Translations under genes and position numbers: made by a program | The notes under the pieces: model-generated | Told to the model about the DNA's origin: nothing | The model's database searches: none | The model's input: only the letters and a program-made list of their open reading frames with translations | In this document: positions 45,091 through 56,447 of the stretch, piece by piece | Layout of the letters: each line of letters opens with the position of its first letter | Position numbering within the stretch: the first letter of the stretch is position 1 | Assembly (NCBI RefSeq): GCF_029784135.1 | Contig: NC_073744.1 | Location: forward strand, 77,603,935 to 77,667,934 | Direction of reading: 5' to 3' | Length of the DNA stretch: 64,000 nucleotides | From: Toxorhynchites rutilus septentrionalis | Lineage: Eukaryota; Arthropoda; Insecta; Diptera; Culicidae

Positions 45091-45953
45091 TTGACGAAGG
45101 ATTACGTCTTTCGGGAACATAGTGGGGTACAAATTGAAAATCGAAAATCGAGCACATCGTGAAAATTGTCCAATTTCAAACGCTTATTGCTCAGTCATTT
45201 CATGATGGCTTGATGAAATTTTAGCGTCAATCGATTTCGGCACTCCATAACAATTTTTTATATTGAAGAAAATAATATATATCATGAAACTAACTATCGA
45301 ACAATTGAAAAATCTTAACCCCTATCCTAACGGAAATAACCTATTTTGATTGGTCGAAATTGACGACACATGCGGCTGTTCCCTAACAGAGACATCTAAA
45401 CCAAGCAGTGCTCCCGTGGCCGAGTGGTTAGCGTCAAACCTAACATGCCGGGGGTTCGGGTTCGATTCCCGTTCTGGTCGGGGAAATTTTTCTTCAAAGA
45501 AATTTCCTTTGACTTGCACTGTGGTCACGCGTATTCTACAGCTTGCCACTCAGGATGCAATCATGGCGTGTTATTTGGCATAGAAATCTCAACTAAGTAC
45601 TAATGAAAATGACGCAAGTAATACTACGTTGAGACGGCGGAGTTCCTCTAGGAACGTTAGTGCCATATAAGAAGAAGAAGAAGCAGCCAAAAATTGATAA
45701 TTGTGTACGGTATTGGTGATTATGTTATATTACATTGGTGAGTTTTTTTCTTTATTTCATCCATACATAACACAGGAGGTATCTCGTCCAGGACCAATTG
45801 AACAAACAATATCGGACAACCAAACTAAACGGCCCTTTTCAGGGTCACCGAATCATTATCATAGAGTTCACCGTGTAATTTTTCCAGTATATCCAAAATC
45901 AACAGTCTAACAGAATCCTACGTCAATTGTGCGGTCGTGTCTCGGGCACAACC
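45091..45953 (-). mobile_element. Hairpin-end element B3, with SINE inserted
   Basis: Starts TTGACGAAGGATTACGTC. The right side has AGAATCCTACGTCAA and the hairpin GGTCGTGTC/GGCACAACC (45933-45953). A tRNA-derived SINE occupies 45409-45680 within a ~94-bp unit. Much of the B1/B2 interior is deleted. Confidence 0.65.
45409..45680 (+). mobile_element. tRNA-derived SINE resembling Feilai
   Basis: The tRNA-like head has a perfect A box (TGGCCGAGTGGTTAGCG) and B box (GGGTTCGATTCCCG) about 36 nt apart, so it could be transcribed by RNA polymerase III. A tRNA-unrelated body follows, and it ends in a GAA/GAAG repeat tail. Direct repeat AAGCAG (45403-45408 and 45681-45686) is the likely target duplication. 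The head lacks a complete cloverleaf and 3' acceptor, so it is not a tRNA gene. The Feilai assignment is from memory. Confidence 0.8.
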
Positions 45954-47049
45954 ATCCTGTGACTTTTTGTTGTTGTTTTTCTTCAAAACTTCTATAGACT
46001 TGAGGAATTATTGATGAACAATAAAGAAAATTTTCTACTTCTAGGAGAAACAAAGAGTGCTAATGAACGATACTTCGTGGCAAACAACAATTCACCAACA
46101 AGTGAGTGTGTGGAAAAGTTCAATATACTTTGTTAGCCCGGAGCATTGATTGTAGAATTTTAGAAGCAGTGGCTTTGTCCTCCAAGCATCCAATTTCTCG
46201 AAACATTATTTTTAAAAACATTAACCTTATACTTTGACATTGAATCCCAGCAGTAACTAGAAACGAATATTAACTGATCAGCTATTCTTTTTTCTCTAAT
46301 CGAATTGATAGATATACCCAAATTTTCTGATTGTGTTGAACAGATAAAAAAAAACAAGAGCGGCGAAAATGGAATTATTCTGCAATCTGAAATTGGTGAA
46401 TATTGCATCGAAAACCACGCAAATATCAGCAATTTTTCATGTAACTCAAATTAATTGAAACTTTGAGTATCTTCGATCGCGAAACTACTCTCTTCTTGCC
46501 TTTTTCCGTCTGTATATGTACCGATTTCTTCACATCTTTAACGCGTTTATTTATTTGAGATAGTGAAAATAGGCAGGTTTCCATTTTAATAAAATAAGCG
46601 AACACAATAAGAGCGTTGTAACCTCGTGGAATTCTCCGTAGGGATTGAACAAGCGCTGAAGGGGGCAATATGCCACCGATACAATAAAAACATAAAACAA
46701 AGAAAAACTATGGTTCATAACTATCTTATATACAGCATCATATACCCATTATTTTGGGTGATATATGATGCGCATGACTAGGATATACATGCAAAAGTGG
46801 AGGTGATATGCTAACTTTTAATCAATCACCAGATGATTATTTGGCACGTATTCAGACCTTTTTCTGGTTATACACTTACAACTATTGTAAATATCATGCT
46901 TGCATACCATTTGTACTAGATTTACATAGCTAAACCATGTAACTAACGCATTTCGATGACCTCAATTATGATCATGAGTTGTCCGATTTACTAATATTGT
47001 TTTTAAACGGTTTTATTCAGCTTCACCCTTTTTTATGTACGGTTGTAGC
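45954..47049. other. No gene recognised
   Basis: AT-rich. Frames at 46160-46432 and 46426-46668 (minus) lack recognisable domains. Confidence 0.4.
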
Positions 47050-47480
47050 TTTGTAACTTTGTAACTTTGTCTGAAGCATTTTCCCGCATTAATACAAATT
47101 TGACCTCCCCTCCTGTTGACCAATTGATATGAAGTTTGGAACACAGCTTTATCTTTGCAGTCATTATGAATCTGCGTATTCCATGACCTTGAAAATCCAA
47201 GATGGCGGCCGCTACAAAATGGCGGAATACATATTTTCTCAAAACCTCATCAATATGGGTATCAAATAAAAGGGCTTGACTAGTAGAACACAGTTATTTA
47301 TGAAAAATGCAAATCCAAGATGGCTTCCACGTCAAAATGGCGGACTACATATTTTCTCAAAACCCTATTATTATGGGTATCAAATGGAAGGGCTTGACTA
47401 GAAGAACTAGAAGAATCCGCATTTTTTATGAAAAATGCAAATCCAAGATGGCTTCCACTACAAAATAGCGAACTACAAAA
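47050..47480. repeat. ~130-bp tandem repeat ('caagatggcgg' units)
   Basis: Units begin near 47195, 47318 and 47448: 'aaatccaagatggc', 'tacatattttctcaaaacc', 'atgggtatcaaat', 'agggcttgactag'. At least two full units and a partial one. No coding sequence. Confidence 0.75.
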
Positions 47481-47775
47481 TTTCAGAAAAGAATGCGTTG
47501 AAGAGAAAATTTTAAAAATTAAAATAAGTTTTCTAAAAACCGTGTTTTTTTTAAACCAGTGAAAAAATATTTGAATGAATAGCCCACATAATAAAAAACT
47601 AGTCATTAATACATCGGTATTTCTACAGAGAAAGAGTCTTTCCAACCATAACCTTTTCATGTTTTATTTAAAAATAAATACTTTTTTGAACACTTTCTTG
47701 TATTTCATGTTTTGTCCATAACAATGTGGTTGACTAGCTACCAACATAAATTATCTTCAGAGATGTTGACCCAGC

Positions 47776-47833
47776 CAGAAGGCAGAAGGCAGAAGACAGA
47801 AGGCAGAAATGACGAAAAGGCAGATATGACGAA
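47776..47833. repeat. Short tandem repeat, CAGAAGG units
   Basis: About four tandem copies of CAGAAGG(C) followed by two looser 'atgacgaaa' units. Confidence 0.7.
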
Positions 47834-48036
47834 AGGGGCTGTCCACATACCACGTGAACAGAAAAAGTACGATTTAAAACTCTCCCTCCCCCTCCGTGGA
47901 TAAACGTGGACATTTTCACACCCCTCCCCCCGTTGTCCACGTGGACATGTTTCCTTATTTTTCTAGAATAATTGCTGAAATAACTGAAATGCGCATAAAT
48001 TATGTCTTAATTCAAGTTTATTTGTTTCAAACTTTA

Positions 48037-48075
48037 CTAGCTATACCCTGTCACGCTTTGCTGTGGCACATTGAG
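48037..48075 (-). mobile_element. Possible Helitron-like end of a second type
   Basis: CTAGCTATACCCTGTCACGC at 48037, preceded by A. On the minus strand this gives a 3' end ...GGGTATAGCTAG|T, resembling the CTAG Helitron termini but with a different internal sequence. The other end was not found. Confidence 0.4.
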
Positions 48076-50355
48076 GTTTTATGGCAGAGAAACGATGAGC
48101 AAAACAAAGCATATGTTTCGTATGAGTTGAATTTTAGATACTTGAAATTCTTTGTTTTTGTATTATCTGCGAAGATATAAAGTCTACCTGATTTCCCAAC
48201 ACGGAAACGTGCAAAATACAGTTGAACAATCCGCATCCGTGTTTAAATCACACATTTAATTTTTGAGTAACGCTAATCGAATGAAAAAAATGGATTTAAA
48301 ATCATTATCAGATACAATTTTGGTTCACGATTTTTTAAACACCTTCAAAAAATATGTTGCTATGACATATAATACATATTCAATACTAGAAAGTACATTT
48401 ACGTTCACAGTTTTATATCAGAAGTGTGCTTATTCCATCTGGAAATCATAAAGCTTCCTGAGGTGTTGGCAGTAGCAAAAACAATCCTTGAAGTGTGTTG
48501 TATATTTTGTTATAATATGAGCCCCATCAGTACCGAACTTTTCGAGCGCACCCAAACGAACAGAACCATTTTTTATTAATAAAAAAAATTCAAGGAAAGA
48601 AAAGATAAACTAGGAAGCATGCACTGATATCTATAGATTTAACAAAAGATTGATGAGTTAAGGGTCGAAATTTTTAAGTGATTTCGGAACGCTGTACCGT
48701 TTTGAATTATATTCTTAACAGACTCAAATTCCGAGCACTTCATTTTGAAATTAAATTTACTGAGCATCAATGTTATAAATAATTGAATAATGAAAACCCC
48801 GATATTCTTTAGGGTAAACCTTTCTGTATAACAACATTTATAGGTATCAAAATAACATTGATGTTCAATAAATTCAGTTTTTACAATGAAGTGATCGGAA
48901 TTTGAGACAAAATGGTAGCTTCAATTTGGTCGATAAAAACAATATCATGCACTTTTGAAAAATTGGGGAAAACCCACATGTGGGATGTAAAGTAGACATG
49001 GAAAAAATATACATATATACAAGATAAGTTATTTATCAGTTCGCCAAATTTGCCCTTCATTCCTCGTACACTTCACATAACAGTATCGGAAAACGCAATG
49101 AGATTGATGATTTGTTTCAATAGCGAATTTCAGCAATACTTGGTTAAATTATGAAGAGTTGCTAATCGCCGTAAATTTGGCAACACTTCAATAAAACGAG
49201 AGACTTGAAAGAGAATTGAGTTGGAGAGATCAGGATTCTCTATGCTAGATGGTAGATTGAATCGAGTTGCATTGATTCTGTAAACGATTTCTGGAGAGTA
49301 AGGTGTCTGTCCGATCGAAGGAAAATATATCCGAAATGGCCACCATCTATCCCGTCCCTGGATTATTAATGTCTTGATAAAAAAAAGTTGAAAAAAATCT
49401 TACACTACCCATTTGGCGATATACAAGGGATTTGTAGGCCTTTGTGGCCTGGCTTGAAAAAAAACATTCTAAAATATCGGTTTACAGAAGAATCTTAGTT
49501 TTCGAAACGTATGTTTTTCGATGTTTCTTGATTTGGAATCTTGGTTTTCGAAACTCATATTTTTGAGTGTATTACTGGCATAAAATCGAAAAAAAAAAAT
49601 AGAAATTTGTTAAGTTTCCTATATGACAATTTTTTGTAGAAGATGCTATTTATGAGCTGTATCAATTAAAAAAAAGCACAAAAATTGTTTCGCCCTATCT
49701 AGAAGTCAGTTTAGACTATTTTTTGGGAGATATCATAGAGATATCTGAATCTCATGATTTATAATTCTTAATTAGCTAATATTTTTGCCTTCACATTCAC
49801 AAAATTTAACAGGATTTCTAAGAGGGTGCTCCGAGATGAAATTCGACAGTGCTAAAAAGCATTCAGTCATGTTTTAGTGACATTCGACGCTCGGAATGTT
49901 TAAGTGTTACCAGCATATCGCATTCAGGTGAAGTTTGTTGATCTCTTGAAAAAGTTTAGAGTAGTGAGAGCCCATATAATCATGTGCGACTGTCAGCAAA
50001 TTTTCGAACAATCTAACATTCTTAAATTTGTTTTGTCATTCTGTGTATGCAAGACGAGTTTATGTGGATTTGGTTATAACGTCAGCATTAAACTAAATAT
50101 GATACTGTGCTGAAAACATTACAACATTAGGCAACATTGAGATCTACTTTAAGCTGCTGACACTGACAAACTCCTCCCATGAGGAAAACTGGAAAAAATT
50201 AAGATTCTTATTGTCGATCAAATAATGCACCTGATCAACTATCAGATGATCTTCTTTAATGGGATTTTTCTCCGATTGAACTATTACTAAATATGGTCTT
50301 TGATAGGACCTAGATTGAGTCCCAACAGAGAATATGAAAAATTGTTCGAATCATA
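48076..50355. other. No gene recognised
   Basis: AT-rich throughout. No repeat landmark shared with the rest of the window, and no frame with a recognisable domain. Confidence 0.4.
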
Positions 50356-51024
50356 TTAGGAGTAAAAGTAATCCATTATTTTTGGGTGAAATTCAAAACT
50401 ATTTTTAATATGCTTCGGATTGTCAGATTTGTCCGATATACACCGTTTTGTCGGAAAAATTGTTGCCATTTTAAAGGTAGCTTCCTAATGTCTCCATCAT
50501 AGAGGTATTGGTCCTTATTAGCTAAAAACCATAGCAATAGATTGTTACAATCTTGTCTTGATCCCAATTTCTTATCACCCTGGAAATTTTGAAATGCGAT
50601 AAAAAAGTGATAATCGTTTGGTGCCAGATTCGAACTATATGGTGGATGCATTAAAACATACCAATCGAGCTCTCGGAATTGTGTGGCCTTACGTTGTCCT
50701 GATGGAATACAACACCTCTTCTGTTGGCCAATTCAGAACTTTTCTGGTCAATCATTAGCTTCAAACGGTCCATTTGTCGACAGTAGAGATCATAATTTAG
50801 TGTATTGCACTTGAAAGTTTTTTTTAATCTACAAAAAAATATATTAAAAACATTAAAATAAATTAAATGCAGCATCAGCACCATAAACATAAACACCGTG
50901 TAACTCACAACTGAATGAAACAAACAAAAAACAGCAAAAGAAGTTTTTTTTAGAAGTTTACACGGGATATTGATCACTGAAGCCAGCCAATGAGAAAATA
51001 ATGGATAACTTTTTCCCAACCTAA
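50356..51024 (-). mobile_element. M1 mariner, both ends present, internally deleted
   Basis: Ends TTAGGAGTAAAAGTAATCC and ...GGATAACTTTTTCCCAACCTAA are inverted copies of the M1 terminus. The length of about 670 bp is roughly half of a full mariner. Confidence 0.75.
50376..50800 (-). pseudogene. mariner transposase C-terminal fragment
   Basis: Minus-strand pieces: MDRLKLMIDQKSSELANRRGVVFHQDN (second Asp) in one frame, then after a frameshift HPPYSSNLAPNDYHFF (third Asp, with the nearby SPDL changed to SSNL) and the tail WQQFFRQNGVY. This copy retains the VVFHQDN motif that is shifted out of frame in 13723-14094. The N-terminal domain and first catalytic Asp are deleted. Confidence 0.75.
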
Positions 51025-51200
51025 TATTATTGCAAAAAACACAACAATTGTTGTACCCTATCCAGAAGTCAGTTTAGAATATTTTTTGGATAAATGAAGT
51101 ATTTCATGATACTTAATGAGCTAACATAAAATTGGGTCCGCTCTGTACTAGTATTTTAACATCAACATTTTAATACATATAAACATTAATGATATATAAC

Positions 51201-52323
51201 CAGAGATGCCAACCTTCCTGATTTTTCAGGATTTCCCAGACTTTTTAGCACGCTCCCTGATATCCTGACGAACACTCAATTTATCCTGATTTTCTTGAAT
51301 TGATCCTGATTTTTCCTGATTTTTGTACTCTTTACATTATTCGTAATAAATTTATTGGTTTCCTTGCCAAAGTTCTCTGTTATGATAGTTCTCCGGTTCG
51401 CACCTGTATATATCTTACATTAAGTTAAACTTTGTACTTAACTTTTTTTATCTCTACCCTCAATTGTTTCGTGGCTTCCGAAACAGTGCTAGAAAATTTC
51501 ATGAAACCAGATTGTCTGAAGGATTTGTGAAATTACAACGAGATTAAGTTTGAGGAACGTTGCTTTATTGAGGATAGTGTGTATATAGATGTATCCCCAG
51601 AGTTATTAATGTAGGAATACGCTTCCGAGTGTAAAATTACGTAAGAGAAAACTTTTGAATCCACAGTCAATATAAACATTATATGTAATGTGTTCGTCTG
51701 ATTAAAAAAAAAATTAGAAAAAATTCAACAAATCTTCCACTGCTGATATGCTTTCCTCATTTGCTGTGTGAAGATTCCACCCTTCATCCAATGCATGAAT
51801 GATGAAGTCAGTGAAAGTTTGAATATTGATTTCTCTGTAATTGACTGTAGTGATGCTGTAGGTTTTTCGGAAAAAATATAAACGATCAAAAAGTTAGACG
51901 AAACACTAGCATTTCCGCTTATGCGAGGATTTATTCCATGATTATTAAATCTTTTACGTATCCGGTCTTCGCCCGAAGGAAGATACACTCTGTTTCTGGT
52001 GGGATTTGAAATGGATTCTGTATTATGAGCTACTACCAAGCAACCTGTTTCTCACATGTATGGCTCGCAGCAGTTTTCGACGAGGAAGCAAACATGTTCT
52101 TGGAGGATAGAATATTTGAGCTGTGTGAAAGATGGCGAAAAATTGAGAAACAGAACTATGTAAATAAAATTATATTAGAATGCTTTGATTGAAAATTATG
52201 TTTTTGTTTTCCCAAAAATCGACATTTTTTTCTTTTCGGACAACCCAATATGAGCTATCATGATTTATCCTGATTTTTATTTTCATTCTTCCTGATTTTT
52301 TCAAATTAGAGTTGGCAACCCTG
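51201..52323 (-). mobile_element. hAT-like element, copy 1 (8-bp TSD)
   Basis: Flanked by TATATAAC (51193-51200 and 52324-52331). The termini are CAGAGATGCCAACC and, in reverse, CAGGGTTGCCAACT, both followed by AAATCAGG/CCTGATTT-rich sequence. An 8-bp target duplication and CAG...CTG ends are hAT hallmarks. The 1123-bp element is nearly identical to 56517-57615 in the opposite orientation, apart from a 24-bp segment (about 51965-51988) lacking there. Frames of 104 codons (51725-52039 minus) and 55 codons (52025-52192 plus, MSYYQATCFSH...) have no motif I can assign to hAT transposase. Confidence 0.8.
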
Positions 52324-52331
52324 TATATAAC

Positions 52332-52780
52332 ATTAATGAATGTGACATATGTGCATTTAGTGCTACAATATTATGACTACGAGCATCAGCACAAAGTGGA
52401 TACCTGAGGTAATTGAAAAGTGTCTATTTTAACTCATTTATCAATGCTAAATGCAATAGATGCATTTGATGGAGAGTAAATTGTTCCTTGTAAATGAGCA
52501 AATTTGATAACAAACAATACTGACTTTCGGATTATTTAGTAGAAGGAGGAACTCGCAGAAAACGTCCTAAATTATATATTGTTACGCATTACAGCGACAG
52601 CTCTATGCTATAAATAACCAAAAATTAAAATCAAACCCAGAAATATAATTAGAAATAACAGGATTCCAAACAAGAAGACCTATTTATATTACAATTCTAC
52701 ACATTGTTATTCAAAATACAACAGAAATTGCGTCGCGACTGTGTACGACCTTCTGGCTTAGCAATATGTGACCACTTAAT
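52332..52780. other. No gene recognised
   Basis: AT-rich spacer between the hAT-like element and the ITmD37E transposon. Confidence 0.4.
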
Positions 52781-52782
52781 TA

Positions 52783-54080
52783 AAGGGTGTGTCACATCAA
52801 ATTGCATCACGGAAAAAACGCTGTAGAAATTTAATTTTTAGGAATTATATCTTCAGCTTTCGCTTATAATCAGATAAGAGTGTATAGATCACGTTGGCCA
52901 TGCTTCACTGTCAATTTTTCGTAAATTTGGAAAAATGTCGTCGAACGAAAAAGAGCGTCGTGAATTAATCCTGTGCACTCATTTCGAGAATCCGGAGTTG
53001 TCACATCGGGACATCGGTAAGATGCTGGGAATCGTCCAATCCACGGTCAGCAGAGTACTAAAACGATACTTCGAGAACCTAACCATCGACCGGAAGGTGA
53101 AGAACGGCAAAAATGGATGCTCCGCCAGTGAAAAAGATCACAAGCGCGTAGTTAAGCAGTTTAGACGTGATCCGAGAAGTTCGGTCCGGGATGTCGTCAA
53201 TAAACTGAATTTGTCAAGTTCATTCGTCCAGCGGACCAAGCAGCGGGAGGGCCTGCGTACATACAAGGTTCAGAAGGCTCCTAACCGCGACGAAAGGCAA
53301 AACATGGTGGGGAAGACGCGAGCCCGGAAGCTGTACACCGAAATGCTGATGAAGCCGCATTGCCTGGTAATGGACGACGAAACCTACGTCAAAGCGGACT
53401 TTCGTCAGCTGCCGGGCCTGTTGTTCTTCTTCGCAGAGGACAAATTCAGCGTTCCGTAGGAGATTCGCAAGCAGAAACTATCCAAGTTTGCCAAAAAATA
53501 CATGGTGTGGCAAGCGATCTGCTCTTGCGGAAAGCGGAGCGCCCCCTTCGTGATGACCGGCACGGTAAACGGGCAGGTTTACCTTAAGGAGTGCCTACAG
53601 AAGCGCTTACTACCACTATTGAAGCAGCACGAGGGCCCGACCATCTTCTGGCCGGATCTCGCTTCGTGCCACTATTCGAAGGACGTGTTGGAGTGGTACG
53701 AAGCCAACGGGGTCACCTTCGTGCCAAAGGAAATGAACCCGCCCAACGCGCCGGAGCTTCGCCCAATAGAGAAATATTGGGCGATTATGAAGCAGGCCCT
53801 CCGGAAGAACCAAAAAGTTGTCAAATCGGAGGCGGACTTCAAGAGAAAATGGATTTCTGTTCAAAAAAAACTACAACCAGACGTTGTACAGAACCTTATG
53901 GACGGGGTAAAGAGGAAGGTGCGAGCAAACGGGCTTGGGCTCGAAGTATGAATAAAAAGAAAATGCCAAAAGTTGTTTAATAGTTTTTATTTTACTGTCT
54001 AAAATTTTCAAAAGGATCGGTCTACTGGGCGAATTTCTACAGCGTTTTTTCCGTGATGCAATTTGATGTGACACACCCTT
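52783..54080 (+). mobile_element. ITmD37E (Tc1/mariner, DD37E) transposon, 1298 bp
   Basis: TA target duplications at 52781-52782 and 54081-54082 bracket perfect 49-bp terminal inverted repeats (52783-52831 and 54032-54080, starting AAGGGTGTGTCACATC). The transposase frame occupies 52935-53951. Perfect TIRs and a nearly intact frame indicate a young insertion. The DD37E lineage of the IS630-Tc1-mariner group has been described from mosquitoes, which supports a culicid source. Confidence 0.9.
52935..53951 (+). pseudogene. ITmD37E transposase with a single in-frame stop
   Basis: One frame of 338 codons, interrupted only by TAG at 53457-53459 (codon 175). The N-terminus has a helix-turn-helix: SHRDIGKMLGIVQSTVSRVL and a second DNA-binding motif RDPRSSVRDVV. 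The catalytic triad is D148 (LVMDDETY), D241 (FWPDLASCHYS) and E279 (APELRPIEKYW). There are 37 residues between the second and third, the DD37E signature. The enzyme would cut at the TIRs and reinsert at TA. After the stop the frame resumes EIRKQKLSKFAKKYMVWQA without any shift. Natural readthrough cannot be excluded. Start ATG 52935 fits the family length of about 330-340 residues. Confidence 0.9.
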
Positions 54081-54082
54081 TA

Positions 54083-55436
54083 CATCTCTTGTTACAGAAG
54101 AGCCATTTGAATTCCTGAATCTGATCATTTCTTTACAGTGAACCATATTTGATAACTGACGTCGAGAATACGATACAATCGACTAAGCTCCAATTCTCGT
54201 CATCATTACCACGCATTATTAATGCAATCAATACCGAGTGAACCGGCTCACAGTTGATTGAATAACACCCATCAAACATTTAAACTGCCGAAGATCAATC
54301 AGACTTGATTTCTTACCGAGCGCGCACCGATCGATATACTTTTAATAATCCTTCGATTCCGATAATAAAACACACCCGCCGCCATCCTGCCAAACGTCGT
54401 CACGAGGGGCGACTATTTTCTACGCCACTCATAGAACGCAATTCCACCCAAGTAGCAGCAATAAGAACACAAAAAGAGTTGATTTCGAGTTATAGATTTC
54501 AATGGAAATTTTCCTTTGAACCTTTTGATGTTCCAACGTGATTGCGTTTTGTTTTATTTGTTTTCTTGTTTCCCCGTTTGCTTTCCGAGTACGATTGGGC
54601 ACGACAGGAGCACACCGGAGAAGAGGCTTCCATTGGCGAACCGCCGTTTGCTTTCGGGTTTTTTTTTCTGTTTTACGATTACAAACCAAATGTGGGCACC
54701 ACCCGCCCAATGTTTGGATACCATTAAGCGTCTGCCTGTGAGATGTTCTTACGTAACACCACGCTCTGTCATTGGCGGTGGTTTTGTTTTTGGCGGGGGT
54801 AAAAGGAGTGAAGCAGATCAACAAAAACAACCGTGGCGAGAGAATAATAAACACAAACTCGATTTCGGCGAAACTGAGCTGCAAGACACCCGGTGCTGCG
54901 ATGCCGCTCTTCTATATTCATATTATTTATAGGAAAAATACATTTTTTACTGGCTTGATTGCACGAAACCCGAACGTAGGTTTGCTTTTTATTAAATTTT
55001 GTTTATTCATGCCATAGTTGAAACGTTTCTTGGCACTCAGTGGAGTCGGGCAGCAGAGGTTCCAGTTCTACGGGAATATCCGAAGAACCACGGATCTGTT
55101 AGATTTCTGGGTAATTACATAGGCAAAATACATGGCCATGAGTGCAACCTTTAATGATTTATTCGGATTTTTGCTTTCAGTGTATTTTCAATCGCGTCTT
55201 TCAGAATCAAAATATAACCTGGAAAAGAACAAAATACACTATACCACAGCTACCTTATCATTTATCACTTTTCAATTTGGCTTAGGTAAAAAGTTATGTA
55301 CAAAATAACTTACAACTTTTACGAGGACATTTCGTCAATCGATATTGACCAATTTAAAACATTATTTTATTCAAACTTATGAACGCTTCTGGAATTCTGG
55401 AACAGCAAAATAAATGGCAAAAAATGGTTGGGTTAT
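54083..55436. other. Unassigned; GC-richer 54290-54990
   Basis: No recurrent repeats. Frames at 54429-54884 (minus, 151 codons) and 54516-54932 (plus, 138 codons) overlap each other and show no recognisable domain. Candidate unique host DNA. Confidence 0.4.
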
Positions 55437-55996
55437 ATACAATTTTCGAATTAAATTGAATTCAATATATTTGCTGTGTAAGTAAAGAATATGAACAAAC
55501 GCCATGTAATGGAGCGCACCCTGATTTTGATGGATGTGATAGGGAACAAAAGTTCCACCAACTTGTATGTATTTGCAATGCCAATTTCCCCAGACACATT
55601 GGTTTTGAAACCTGTGTTAGGGAACATACTTCAATGGGAACGAATATCCCCCAAACTTGCATGTTTCTGCAAAGCGGATTTCCCCAGGTACATTAATTTC
55701 GAAGTCGGTGTTAGGGAAACCGTAAATCGGATCAATCAAAACTTGGCAGGTAGAGCGTTTAGATAACGCTTAACATTTCGCAGTTGTTCAATTGTTTATC
55801 TTATGAAAAAATAACATTTTATTCTTTGTGATAGATGCGTAAAAATATTTCCTATGAATTGGTACAAACATCTTTCCGATCTATTAAGAAATGTTCGAGT
55901 TATAAGCATTCGTAATCTTTCATTTTTTCCTGCATGGTCTGAGTGTTGTTTTTATTTTACCCTCCATATATTCCGGTTAGACGTAGTCCACGTCAA
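55437..55996 (+). mobile_element. Hairpin-end element A4, hairpin end deleted
   Basis: Begins 'gggttatatac', only half of the A hairpin, then skips to 'cgaattaaattgaattcaata'. It contains about two ~94-bp units ('cctgtgttagggaacatactt', 'cggtgttagggaaacc') and the usual right arm, ending 'gacgtagtccacgtcaa' at 55996. Confidence 0.65.
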
Positions 55997-56447
55997 AATT
56001 GAATTTTCTATGCCTGAACTTTCCGATCTTATTGGAATATGTTCTACAATTATGGTCTCGTTTCTGTCTAGGCTCAAGTTTATATAAAAACCTGAAGTCT
56101 TCATAAGGTTTCAAATACTCCGGGTTTTTCGTTCTATAACCAAGTTCATCTGAACTTGCAATCAGATCTACCACATCCTAAAAAAATACGTTAAAAAAGA
56201 ATTATTCAAAAGGATTCAGGTTATGTCCCATCCTCATTTCATTTTCTATTTCCGACTCCTTGAGATTATGGTTATCTTTCTTGAAAACAATATTTTTTTT
56301 GGTTCAATCTAAATTTGTTGTAGCTCACATTACATTTTCAAATTAATTAACAAATAAGCAACTAAAAACGAACTGAATCCAATTGCTGAATTCAAAAAAG
56401 GGATCAAACTCCAAAAAGGTTGAGATATCAGTTTAAAAAAATATATA
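55997..56447. other. No gene recognised
   Basis: AT-rich spacer between A4 and the P element. Confidence 0.4.

Noticed and set aside
45409..45490. Possible tRNA gene (good A and B boxes)
   Set aside because: No full cloverleaf or acceptor stem; followed by a SINE body, GAA tail and target duplication.
48625..48660. Possible 5' end (A|TC...) for the Helitron-like end at 48037
   Set aside because: 'tctatagat' match is too short in AT-rich DNA to support the pairing.
54429..54932. Overlapping 151- and 138-codon frames on opposite strands
   Set aside because: They shadow each other and neither has a recognisable domain or signal.
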